From contig NZ_JALKFX010000016.1 in assembly GCF_023243045.1 (NCBI RefSeq), positions 1 through 64,000 of the forward strand: a stretch of 64,000 nucleotides of DNA, written 5' to 3'. The translations under genes were made by a program, and so were the position numbers. Below are positions 18,537-26,644 of the stretch, piece after piece (position 1 is the stretch's first letter; every line of letters begins with the position of its first letter). The notes under the pieces were generated by a model. The model ran no database searches. It was not told the origin of the DNA and was given only the letters and a program-made list of their open reading frames with translations. Source of the stretch: Frankia sp. AgB32. Its GTDB lineage: Bacteria > Actinomycetota > Actinomycetes > Frankiales > Frankiaceae.

Positions 18537-18845
18537 ATGGCGGAGATCGACGTCGACTACGGCCAGGTCCGCGCCGTGGCCGGCCGTCTGACCAGCGAGG
18601 GCAGTGAGATCCAGAGCACGCTCACGCTGCTGCAGTCGCGGGTGACCGAACTGCTCACCAGCTCCGGCGGACTGTGGATGACGCAGTCCAGCCCGGTGAT
18701 GAGCGCCCAGTACGCCGAGTTCAACGCGTCGCTGACCGCGGCGATCCAGAACATCGGCAAGTTCGCGGAGAGCTTCAACATGATCTCCCAGAACCTGCAG
18801 ACGATGGACGCCTCTCTGGCGAAGCCCTCGGGGTCGGACGCCTGA
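18537..18845 (+). CDS. WXG100-like type VII secretion substrate, second copy
   Basis: 102-aa paralogue of the preceding protein: same helix lengths, turn SSGGLWMTQSSP, YAEFN opening helix two and an MDASLAKPSG tail. The shared GLWxxxSSP turn shows the two arose by duplication and define a subtype. The start ATG 18537 follows ACGGAGGAA, a strong ribosome-binding site. Its stop is only 4 bp from the stop of the convergent EccC-like gene. Confidence 0.88.
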   Translation: MAEIDVDYGQVRAVAGRLTSEGSEIQSTLTLLQSRVTELLTSSGGLWMTQSSPVMSAQYAEFNASLTAAIQNIGKFAESFNMISQNLQTMDASLAKPSGSDA

Positions 18846-18849
18846 GGGC

Positions 18850-21800
18850 TCAGCGCAGCACGGTGTGGGGGATCGTGATGGTGCGCAGCGTCCCGGCCGC
18901 GTCGGCGATGTGACCGCGGCCGGGACGCACCCCGGCGCGCAGCAGGCTCGGCGGGATCCTGGTCCCCAGCAGGTCGCCCTCCAGGGAGGACTGCGGCGCG
19001 AGCAGCACCCCCTGGCGGGAGCGGCGGGCCTCCCCCAGCCAGCCGCTGATCGACTGGCTCAGCGCCTCGCCGCTGCCCGCGAAGGCCAGCCCGACACCCC
19101 GGTCCCGCCCGGCGGAGACGATCTCGCGCAGCGGCGCCTCCAGCGGTGAGGAGAACCCGAGCAGGTCCACGTCGTCGACGAGGACGACCGCCGGTCCCTC
19201 GACGGTGAGGTTCGCGTCGAGCCCGGCGAGGGCGACCTGGGGGTGGGCGGCGAGACGGCGCAGCGGTGAGTCCCGCGGGGTGAGCACGACCAGCCTGGTG
19301 CCGCCGGCGAGCAGCGACACGGCCAGCGTCGCCAGCGTGTTGCTGCGCCCCGAGCCGGGGGGCCCGGCGATGAGGAACGTGTGGGCGCGCCCGGCGAAGT
19401 CGAGCAGCACCGGCGCGGCCGCGTCGCCGCCGACGCCGAGCAGAGCCCGCAGCGGGCCGCGGTCGGCCGGTCCGACCTTTTCGAAGGCGTCGGCGAAGGC
19501 CATCGGGGCGGGCAGCGCGGCGATGGGGAACGGCCGCCGCTCGGCGGGCACGTCGCGGTCCCGGCCCGCGGCCCGCACGGCGATCCGGCGCAGCGCCTCG
19601 GCCTGCGCCTGGCCGGCCGGGTCGGGGTCGAGCAGCGCGATCTGGATCTCGCCCTGGTCCACCGACCGCCAGCCACGACCCGCCGGGACGTGGGCGGGGA
19701 TGCGCTGCGGCGGGACGCGGATCGCGGCGTAGTCGCCGCGGTCGCCCATCCGCAGCAGGACGCGGTGGTCGTTCAGCCCGGCGGCGCGGCCCGCGAGCAG
19801 GCCCCGGTCGGCGGTGGCGACCAGGTGCATCCCGGCGCCGGTGCCCTCCCGCAGCAGGCTGAGCAGGGCCTCGTAGAGCCGGCCGCCGTCGTGCTCGGGC
19901 AGGGTCGCGGCGAGGGAGTCCCAGCCGTCGATGAGGAGCAGCAGATGGGCGGGGGCGCTGCCGGCGGGCATCGCCGCGCGCAGTTCGTCCAGGCCGGCGC
20001 AGGAGTACTCGGCGAGCAGGCTCTGGCGGCGGGTGAGTTCCGCGCCGAGACGGTCGCAGAGCCGGCCGAGCCGTTCCAGGTCGGTCCCGCCCACGACGGC
20101 GCCGCAGTGCGGCAGGTCGGCGAGCACGGCGAGCGCGCCGCCGGCGGCGTCGATGCCGTAGAGGTGGACCTCGGCGCAGGTGTGCGCGCGGGCCAGCGCG
20201 CCGGCGAGGGTGCGCAGCGTCTGGGAGCGCCCGGAGCGCGGCGCGCCGAGGACGTAGAGGTGCCCGAACGTCGCCAGGTCGGCGCACACCGGCTGCTGGT
20301 GCTGGCGGTGCGGCAGGTCCACCAGCGCGTACGGCACGCCGCGGGCCACGCTGTCGCGCAGGAGTTCGTCGAGGTCGTCGAGGACCACCCGCGGGCTCAG
20401 CGCCGGCAGCCAGGGGCTCGGCTGGGGCTGGTGGGGGGTCCGCCCCGCGGCCTCGCGGACGAGGTCGACGAGCACGTCGAGGTCGGTGGGTCCCAGGTCG
20501 CCCCCGGCGGTCGGGTCGTCGTCGTGCGTACCGGCCGGGTCGGGCGTCGCCGGCGGCAGCGCCCGGCCCAGCGCGCTCCACGGCAGCGCCACGGGGCTCA
20601 CCGGCCCTTTGTCCGCGTCGGTCCCGGCGCCGCCGGTCGTTGCCGGGCCGGCGGTCGTTGCCGAGACGGCGGAGGATACCGGGGGCGGCGCGGTGGGCGG
20701 GCGGTGGGGGGCGCCGCAGTAGGCGGTCTGGAACAGCAGCGTGGACCGGTGCGCCACCCGGGCCAGCGCCCGCCCGGGGGTCGCGGCCGGGATGAGGGCC
20801 GCGTCCCGGGTGTCGACGACGTCGGTGCTCTCCATCGGGTCGGTCACCCGCAGGGCGATGCGCAGGTTGGTGTTCGCCCGGATGTCGCCGGTCACCACCC
20901 CGGCGGGCCGCTGGGTGGCGAGCACCAGGTGGATGCCCAGCGAACGGCCCCGCTGCGCGAGGCTGACCAGGCCCGGGATGAAGTCGGGCACCTCCCGGGC
21001 GAGGGTGGCGAACTCGTCGATCACCAGCAGCAGCCGGGGCAGGGCGGGCAGCCCCGGGTCCCGCGAGCGCAGCGCCCGGTAGTGCGTGATGTCCTTCGCC
21101 TCGGCCGCCGCGAGCAGCTCCTCGCGTCGGCGCAGCTCCGCGGCCAGTGACTCCAGCGCCCGCACGGCCAGCGCCGGGTCGAGGTCGGTGACCATGCCGA
21201 GGGTGTGGGGCAGCCGCGCGCAGCCGCGGAACGCGCTGCCGCCCTTGTAGTCGACCAGGACGAAGACCAGTTCGTCGGGCCGGTTGTGGGCGGCGAGCGC
21301 GCCGACGAGGGTCTGTAGCAGCTCCGACTTGCCGGCGCCGGTGGTGCCCGCGACCAGCGCGTGCGGCCCGTCGCGGACGAGGTCGAGCACGACCGGCCCG
21401 TCGAAGCCGACGCCGAGGGGGAAGCGGGTCGACGCCGGCTGGGCCGCCCAGGCGGCGACGAGGACGCGGGGATCGGGCGGCCCGGGCACGCCCGGGCCGG
21501 TGAGCCCCAGCAGGTCCAGCAGCCGCACCCGGTCGGGCAGCCCGTCCCCGGCGTCGGGGCTGATGTCGCGCAGCGGAGCCAGCGCGCGGGCGACCCGCTC
21601 GCACCAGGGCACCGTCACCAGGTCGGGACGCACCCCGGGCACCTCCGGCACGTCGGTCTGGCGCACCGCCAGCACGTCGCCGTCGCAGCGGATGACGGTG
21701 GTGCACTCCTCGGGCAGCAGCCGCACCTCGGTGTCCAGGCAGAGCGCGAAGATCCGCACGGCCGGGCCCTCGGTGAGCACCTGGATCATTCCCGGCACGT

Positions 21801-23484
21801 CGCGCAGCCGCCGGGCTCCGTCCACGAGCACGACCACGTCGGGCTGGGTGAACATCACCGGTCCGAGCGCCGACTCGCGGGCCTGCGCGCGGACCCGGAT
21901 CTGCGCCTGCAGTTCGGCGACGCGGTGCGCGACGGTCTCGGGGTCGTTGCCGATCGACACCGCGGGCCCACCGGCGCCACCCGCGGCGCCCGGGCGGCTG
22001 TGCGGCAGCCAGCGGGTCCATGCCCAGCTCGACCGGCCGCCGCTGTCGGTGAGCACGACGATCCGCAGGTCGCGGGGGCTGTGCAGGACGGCGCACTGGA
22101 CGAGCAGCCAGCGTCCCAGCGCGTGCGCGTGCGCCCGCGTGCCGGCCACGCCCACCACGCCGCGGGCGGCGACGTCCACCGCGAGGGGTACCTCGGGGAC
22201 GTTCCACCGCAGCCGATGGTCGTGATCGTCGAGGGCGGGGTCCTCCACCTCGACGAGGGACGGCTGGTCGACGGTGCCGACCCGCAGCAGGAGATGGTCC
22301 GGATCGGTGCGCCGGCGTTCCCACAGCCGGTGGCCCGGGCCGGTCGCGGTGAGCCCGACCGCCGCGGGATCGGGGGCGGCCTGGGCGCGGGCCGCGCGTT
22401 CGGTGCTGACCACGGCGCCCAGGTCGGCCGCGACCACGGCGCGCCGTGCCCGGTAGCGTGCCGCCTCCGTCCGGTAGCGGCGGCGCCCGCCGCGCCGTTC
22501 CTGGTTCCAGTTGGCGAACGCCAGCACCGGGCTGAACAGCATGATGACGACGAAGAACAGCGTGTGGAAGAACCACACGAACGCCAGGCCCAGCAGCATC
22601 GGCGCGATCATGAGCAGCAGCGGGATGGGCCTGCGCACGGGCGGCGTCGGCGGCACGGGGAAGCGCTGGCGGGAGGCGAGCAGCGGCGGCACGATCCGCG
22701 GCGGCCGGTTGAAGTCAAGGCCCAGCACATCCTCCGACGGCGTGATGGCCGCGTCGGCGGTGAAGCACTCGGCCAGTCGCAGCAGCGCCGGTCCGACGAC
22801 GAGGTCCGAGCCGTCCGCCCAGGCGGTGGCGCCCGGCGCGGTGGCGCCCAGGGGCGTCCAGCGCGGTGGTTCGGGCGGGTCGGGACGGTCCCGCCGTTCG
22901 ATGCGCATCGCCGCGTGGTGGGGCTCGGTCAGGCGAAGCTGTGGCGCGCGGGGCTGGGTCGTGCGCACCGAGCCCGGGGCGAGATCGGTCAGCCAGGTGT
23001 CCCCGTCGTGCCCGACGTGCAGGACCGCGGCCCGGGCGGGGACGTCGTCGGCGGTGAGCCGGATCGCGCAGCCCACGCCTGCGCCGATGTCGTGCGCGCC
23101 GACCCCGACCCGCCAGATCCGCCCGGCGTCGGGTCCGCCGACCACCCGCACCTCGAACCACCTGGCGGGTCCGGCTGCGGGGTCCGACGGCTCGTCCGGC
23201 GCGACCGGGTTGTCCAGTCCGATCCGCCGGCCCGTCAGGATGCCGCTGTCACCGACCGTCGCGGCCGGGTCCAGGGGTTCGCCGTCCAGGAAGCAGACCG
23301 GGTCCGGCGAGGCGGTCAGGCCCTCGGTGAGCGCCCTGATGGTGGTCGTGGGCCGCAGGCGCACCAGCACGTCACGCGCCCCCGGCCCGGCGCTCCCGCC
23401 GCCGGTGCGGCCCGCGCCCGCGGTGGCCTCCCGGGGGTCGGGGTCGGGGTCGGCTTCGACGGTGAGAACGACGTCCGTGGTCAC
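18850..23484 (-). CDS. FHA-FtsK/SpoIIIE secretion ATPase (EccC/EssC-like)
   Basis: Membrane-anchored motor of a type VII secretion system, 1544 aa. An FHA-like domain spans about residues 110-200. Two adjacent TM segments lie at about 290-330 (LLLMIAPMLLGLAFVWFFHT and the following stretch). Three FtsK-type ATPase domains follow: the first has canonical Walker A GTTGAGKS (about 712) and Walker B LLLVIDEF; the second (GAPRSGRSQ, about 1079) and third (GPPGSGRSN, about 1372) lack the Walker A Lys, as degenerate EccC domains often do. The N-terminal FHA recalls Firmicutes EssC more than mycobacterial EccC. The GTG start overlaps the upstream stop (GTGA), implying translational coupling. Confidence 0.92.
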   Translation of the reverse strand: MTTDVVLTVEADPDPDPREATAGAGRTGGGSAGPGARDVLVRLRPTTTIRALTEGLTASPDPVCFLDGEPLDPAATVGDSGILTGRRIGLDNPVAPDEPSDPAAGPARWFEVRVVGGPDAGRIWRVGVGAHDIGAGVGCAIRLTADDVPARAAVLHVGHDGDTWLTDLAPGSVRTTQPRAPQLRLTEPHHAAMRIERRDRPDPPEPPRWTPLGATAPGATAWADGSDLVVGPALLRLAECFTADAAITPSEDVLGLDFNRPPRIVPPLLASRQRFPVPPTPPVRRPIPLLLMIAPMLLGLAFVWFFHTLFFVVIMLFSPVLAFANWNQERRGGRRRYRTEAARYRARRAVVAADLGAVVSTERAARAQAAPDPAAVGLTATGPGHRLWERRRTDPDHLLLRVGTVDQPSLVEVEDPALDDHDHRLRWNVPEVPLAVDVAARGVVGVAGTRAHAHALGRWLLVQCAVLHSPRDLRIVVLTDSGGRSSWAWTRWLPHSRPGAAGGAGGPAVSIGNDPETVAHRVAELQAQIRVRAQARESALGPVMFTQPDVVVLVDGARRLRDVPGMIQVLTEGPAVRIFALCLDTEVRLLPEECTTVIRCDGDVLAVRQTDVPEVPGVRPDLVTVPWCERVARALAPLRDISPDAGDGLPDRVRLLDLLGLTGPGVPGPPDPRVLVAAWAAQPASTRFPLGVGFDGPVVLDLVRDGPHALVAGTTGAGKSELLQTLVGALAAHNRPDELVFVLVDYKGGSAFRGCARLPHTLGMVTDLDPALAVRALESLAAELRRREELLAAAEAKDITHYRALRSRDPGLPALPRLLLVIDEFATLAREVPDFIPGLVSLAQRGRSLGIHLVLATQRPAGVVTGDIRANTNLRIALRVTDPMESTDVVDTRDAALIPAATPGRALARVAHRSTLLFQTAYCGAPHRPPTAPPPVSSAVSATTAGPATTGGAGTDADKGPVSPVALPWSALGRALPPATPDPAGTHDDDPTAGGDLGPTDLDVLVDLVREAAGRTPHQPQPSPWLPALSPRVVLDDLDELLRDSVARGVPYALVDLPHRQHQQPVCADLATFGHLYVLGAPRSGRSQTLRTLAGALARAHTCAEVHLYGIDAAGGALAVLADLPHCGAVVGGTDLERLGRLCDRLGAELTRRQSLLAEYSCAGLDELRAAMPAGSAPAHLLLLIDGWDSLAATLPEHDGGRLYEALLSLLREGTGAGMHLVATADRGLLAGRAAGLNDHRVLLRMGDRGDYAAIRVPPQRIPAHVPAGRGWRSVDQGEIQIALLDPDPAGQAQAEALRRIAVRAAGRDRDVPAERRPFPIAALPAPMAFADAFEKVGPADRGPLRALLGVGGDAAAPVLLDFAGRAHTFLIAGPPGSGRSNTLATLAVSLLAGGTRLVVLTPRDSPLRRLAAHPQVALAGLDANLTVEGPAVVLVDDVDLLGFSSPLEAPLREIVSAGRDRGVGLAFAGSGEALSQSISGWLGEARRSRQGVLLAPQSSLEGDLLGTRIPPSLLRAGVRPGRGHIADAAGTLRTITIPHTVLR

Positions 23485-24956
23485 TGGCCCGCCGCCGCGG
23501 CTCCCGCCGCGACCTCCACGGCCGGTCGCTCACCCGCAGCGGCGGCCTGCCGGCCCACGCCGCGCACCGGCTCCGGGGCAGCGAGCTCGGCTGCCTCACC
23601 GCCGGTGGCCCCGGCCGCCGTGCCCACGCGACGGCGGGCGTCGCCGTCGTCGTCCTGGTCGGCCTGGCCGACCCGGACGCGCTCGCCCGCGGCGGCCACA
23701 CCCAGGGGTGGCGCGCTCAGGGGTGGCGCGCTTGGGGTCGGCATGGTCGGGGTCGGCATGGTCGGGGTCGGCATGGTCGGGGTCGGCGAGCCTGGGGTGT
23801 GCGAACCCAGGGGCGGCGAACTCGCCGACGTCGTCCCGGTGGGCACGGTGCCGGCGTTCGGCGGGGCGGCGTCGTTCCCGCCGGGTCGGCGCCGGGTCCG
23901 CACGCGGCGGCGAAGCGCACGGTCCAGGCCGCGTTCGAGGGGGGCGGCGTCCGCGTGGACACCGAGCTCGGGCACCGTGACGTGTCCGATCGGATCGATC
24001 TCAAGCCTCCACCGCGTCATCCCGAGCCGGCCGACGGTGAGGATCCGCAGCTCGGGATGCTGTTGGACGAGCCGGCCCAGCCGTGGCAGCTCGTCGTCGT
24101 CGATACCGGCACACACCAGCACGGTCAGGCCGCCGGCCGGTACCGTGCCCGTGCCGGTCGCCTGCTCGGGTGACCAGTCCGAGTCCGGCGGGCCGTCGAG
24201 CAGATCGAGTGCCTCGGACAACGACGGTCCGCGGTAACCGGGCAGGAGCCCCGCCGTGACCGACAACCGCACCCCACCAGCGGTCGTGAGGCCGGCGGCG
24301 AGCTGCGCGGCGATCGCCGCGGCGAGCCGACGGGCCCGCGCGGGCGGCCCCTCGATGGTCCCGACCGCCGGGAGCGCGGCCAGGTCCAGCAGTGCCAGGG
24401 CCGCGCCCGCGCCCGCAACGAGCCCCACCACGACAGGACAGTGCCCCTGCCCCTGGCCGGCGGGGTCGACGGCCGCGGAGGTGCCGACGACCGCGGGGTC
24501 GACGGGCACCCGCGCCGACCCGGCGGCCCGAATCCGCGCCCGGTTGAAGACAGGTCGCGGGATGCCCGCGCCACGGCCGAGGAGGGTGACCCGGATCGAG
24601 TCGGCGCTCACCGCGGCGTGCAGCGGTCGGACGCCCGCCGCGCGAGCGGCCGGCTCGGAAGCGGCCGCCTCGTCCGCCGCCGCGGCGAGCGCGGTGACCG
24701 TGTCCCGGGCGAGCGCCGGGTCTGCGAGCAGCGCGGCGACGGCGCGCACGTCCCGGCGGAAGCGGTGTCCGGCGGTGCTCACCAGGGCGAGGTCGCGCAG
24801 CCCCAGCGCGAACTGACGGCCCAGGCTCCGGATCGTCCGCCGCCAGCCCCACGTGCGGGAGAACCAGTTCGCGAACACCAGCGCCAGGACACCCGCGACG
24901 ACGGCGGTGAGAACGAGCAGGACGACGCCGCGGTGGGCCCGCAGGATCTCAGGCAC
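23481..24956 (-). CDS. Single-pass membrane protein of the T7 locus
   Basis: 491-aa protein I cannot assign to a named family. It begins VPEILRAHRG and has one TM (about 10-30, VVLLVLTAVVAGVLALVFAN). Helical and mixed alpha/beta segments follow, including LTVLVCAGIDDDELPRLGRLV, then a Pro/Thr/Ala-rich disordered tail with PTPTM repeats. The start is GTG 24956, whose codon overlaps the upstream stop region; an upstream ATG at 25013 would lie inside the lectin gene. The stop overlaps the EccC-like start. It may be an accessory membrane subunit replacing or supplementing EccB/D/E, which is inference from position. Confidence 0.75.
   Translation of the reverse strand: MPEILRAHRGVVLLVLTAVVAGVLALVFANWFSRTWGWRRTIRSLGRQFALGLRDLALVSTAGHRFRRDVRAVAALLADPALARDTVTALAAAADEAAASEPAARAAGVRPLHAAVSADSIRVTLLGRGAGIPRPVFNRARIRAAGSARVPVDPAVVGTSAAVDPAGQGQGHCPVVVGLVAGAGAALALLDLAALPAVGTIEGPPARARRLAAAIAAQLAAGLTTAGGVRLSVTAGLLPGYRGPSLSEALDLLDGPPDSDWSPEQATGTGTVPAGGLTVLVCAGIDDDELPRLGRLVQQHPELRILTVGRLGMTRWRLEIDPIGHVTVPELGVHADAAPLERGLDRALRRRVRTRRRPGGNDAAPPNAGTVPTGTTSASSPPLGSHTPGSPTPTMPTPTMPTPTMPTPSAPPLSAPPLGVAAAGERVRVGQADQDDDGDARRRVGTAAGATGGEAAELAAPEPVRGVGRQAAAAGERPAVEVAAGAAAAGQ
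23735..23789 (-). repeat. 15-bp tandem repeat coding PTPTM
   Basis: Three perfect units of gggtcggcatggtcg plus a partial copy encode PTPTM repeats in the disordered tail of the membrane protein. Shorter SAPPLG repeats lie beside it. Confidence 0.88.
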
Positions 24957-26223
24957 GGACCCACCGCTGGTAGGAACCGTCGTTGCACGGCAGCGTGTAG
25001 GCGCTGCCGTCACTGCCGCTGTCGAAGCAACGTTTCGTTCCGACGTTGGTCATACTCACGCTGCTGTAGCCGGCGTCGACCATCTTCCACCACTGGTTGG
25101 GCTTGCTCTGGCAGACCCGGCTGTAGGCCTGGCCCTTCGCGTTGCTGTCCAGGCACAGTCCGGTCGACTGGTTCTTCAGCATCACCTGGCCGTAGCCGAA
25201 GACCGCCCATCGCTCGCTGAGCCGGCCGTCGCAGGTGCTGGCGTAGATGGTGCTGTCCGCGCCGCTGTCGAGGCAGAAGCCGGTGGCGAGATTGGTGAGG
25301 ATCGCCACCCCCGACTGCGGCTGCCCGGTCGCCGCGGGCGGCGCGGGTGCCTGGACGGGCGCCTGCGCGGGTGCCGGCGGCGCCGGCGTCATGGACACCT
25401 CGGGCACGGTCGTCGCCTTCGGGGCGGAGGCCGGCGGGAGGGCCGCCGGCCGGGCGGGAGTGTTCTCCTGACGGTCCGTGCCGGCGGCCGCTGGCGGGCC
25501 GGCGGGCTGACGCGCGGGCGGGACGACGGCGCCCTGACCCGCGCTGCCCGGCCCGGGCGCGGGTGTCGCGGCGACTACCGACGCCGCCGGGTACGTGGCG
25601 TCAGGCAGCGCGGAGACCGCGGTGCCGCGCGGTTCGGCCGGGCCCGGTCGCGGGAGCCCGGCGGCGGCGGGGGTGTTCGGCAGGTGTGTCGCCGCCGGAC
25701 TGTCCGCGGTCAGGGACCAGCCGGCATCCAGGCCGGCGGCGGAACCGAGCCCACCGATCAGCCCGACGGCCACGACCGCGACCAGCGCGCCGAGTGTGCC
25801 CCAGGCGCGGCGCGGAAGCCCGGCGCGGGGCCGGCGTCCGGGTGGCGTCCGGCGCCAGGCGGCGAGGAACCGCTCGGCATCGGCGTCGGGCTCCGCGCGA
25901 CCGCCGACCGCACCCGTGTACCCGCCGCCGGCAGCGCCATCGGCGCCAGGGCCATCGGCGCCAGGGCCATCGCCGCCAGGGCCACCGCCGCCAGGGCCAC
26001 CGCCGTCACCTGCGTCGCCGCCGCCGGCATCGCTGTCGCTGTCGCCGTATCCGGCGTCGTCGTACTGTTCGCCGCCGGGCCCGTTGCCGCCGCGGCCGTC
26101 CGTGACCGTGCCGGGGCCGTCGATCACCGTGCTACCCGCTCCGGCGCTGTCGGTCGCGGCGCCAAGTATCACCGTGCGTGGTCCACTGACGCCATACGGC
26201 GGCGCCTCCGGCACACCGGCCAC
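24949..26223 (-). CDS. Single-pass membrane protein with extracytoplasmic ricin-type lectin domain
   Basis: 424-aa protein. Residues about 1-110 are cytoplasmic and rich in Gly/Asp. One TM (about 140-165, LGALVAVVAVGLIGGLGSAA) is followed by a Pro/Ala linker and a C-terminal ricin B-type beta-trefoil (about 300-424) with repeated G(F/L)CLDS and QWWK / RWAVFGYG / RWVRA motifs. Ricin folds bind sugars, so this could tether the T7 machine to cell wall or host glycans. The start is GTG 26223, with GAGGTGAGG just upstream; the longer reading begins in non-coding sequence. First gene of the coupled minus operon. Confidence 0.82.
   Translation of the reverse strand: MAGVPEAPPYGVSGPRTVILGAATDSAGAGSTVIDGPGTVTDGRGGNGPGGEQYDDAGYGDSDSDAGGGDAGDGGGPGGGGPGGDGPGADGPGADGAAGGGYTGAVGGRAEPDADAERFLAAWRRTPPGRRPRAGLPRRAWGTLGALVAVVAVGLIGGLGSAAGLDAGWSLTADSPAATHLPNTPAAAGLPRPGPAEPRGTAVSALPDATYPAASVVAATPAPGPGSAGQGAVVPPARQPAGPPAAAGTDRQENTPARPAALPPASAPKATTVPEVSMTPAPPAPAQAPVQAPAPPAATGQPQSGVAILTNLATGFCLDSGADSTIYASTCDGRLSERWAVFGYGQVMLKNQSTGLCLDSNAKGQAYSRVCQSKPNQWWKMVDAGYSSVSMTNVGTKRCFDSGSDGSAYTLPCNDGSYQRWVRA
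25936..26007 (-). repeat. 15-bp repeats coding a collagen-like Gly/Pro/Asp segment
   Basis: Five imperfect 15-bp units (gccatcggcgccagg type) encode GPGADGPGADG-like sequence in the cytoplasmic part of the lectin protein. They grade from perfect to diverged along the array. Confidence 0.85.
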
Positions 26224-26461
26224 CCCTGCCTCACCTCGCCGCCACCCGCATCCGAACCGACGTAGCACGTCAAACCCGAAAGAATCGCAAATCGCCCGAT
26301 TGGGCACGTTACCGAGGGCAGACAACCGGGTCGAGTGCGTCACCAACCGTTCACATGTGCGTTGCCGCGCGGCCACCAGCGGCTGGCGCGGCCGGCCCAC
26401 CCCGTCCGCGCCGCCGGGCCCGCGGCGACCGAACGAAACACGCCCGTACTAGAGTGACGGC

Positions 26462-26524
26462 ATGCTCGCCCGCGGGAGTTCCTGGCGGGCCGCCTGTCCG
26501 GCGGCCCCGCTGATGCGCGCGTAG
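26462..26524 (+). CDS. Putative trp-type leader peptide, 20 aa
   Basis: Short ORF MLARGSSWRAACPAAPLMRA ending in TAG. Its single Trp codon (26483-26485) lies directly before the first arm of a stem-loop. It resembles, from memory, the leader peptide upstream of fused anthranilate synthase genes in Streptomyces (M-x-A ... W ... PAA), but with one Trp instead of a run. No good ribosome-binding site precedes it. A TAGAGT -10-like hexamer at 26450-26455 would place the transcript start at the ATG, so it may be leaderless. Confidence 0.55.
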   Translation: MLARGSSWRAACPAAPLMRA

Positions 26525-26563
26525 CACCATCCACGAGCACGCGGCCGCCCCTCCGGCGGCCGC
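26487..26563 (+). promoter_or_regulatory. Attenuator with three alternative hairpins
   Basis: Arm 1 GGGCCGCC (26487-26494) pairs with arm 2 GGCGGCCC (26500-26507). Arm 3 GCGGCCGCC (26541-26549) pairs with arm 4 GGCGGCCGC (26555-26563), a 9-bp stem with a 5-base loop, the terminator candidate. Arm 2 can instead pair with arm 3 over 7 bp, the antiterminator. A ribosome stalled at the leader Trp codon would cover arm 1 and favour 2:3. This is the classic ribosome-mediated attenuation geometry. The coding start of the synthase lies 81 bp downstream. Confidence 0.6.
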
Positions 26564-26644
26564 CGTGGTCAACTCCCTCCCCGGCGTGGAAGCAGCGGCC
26601 CCGGTCAGGCCGGCTGTGTGTCCCGACCCACGAGGACACCGACC

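Noticed and set aside
18840-18855. Hairpin between the WXG gene and the EccC-like gene as a terminator
   Set aside because: CTGAG/CTCAG would leave a 2-base loop or only a 4-bp stem, too weak to call.
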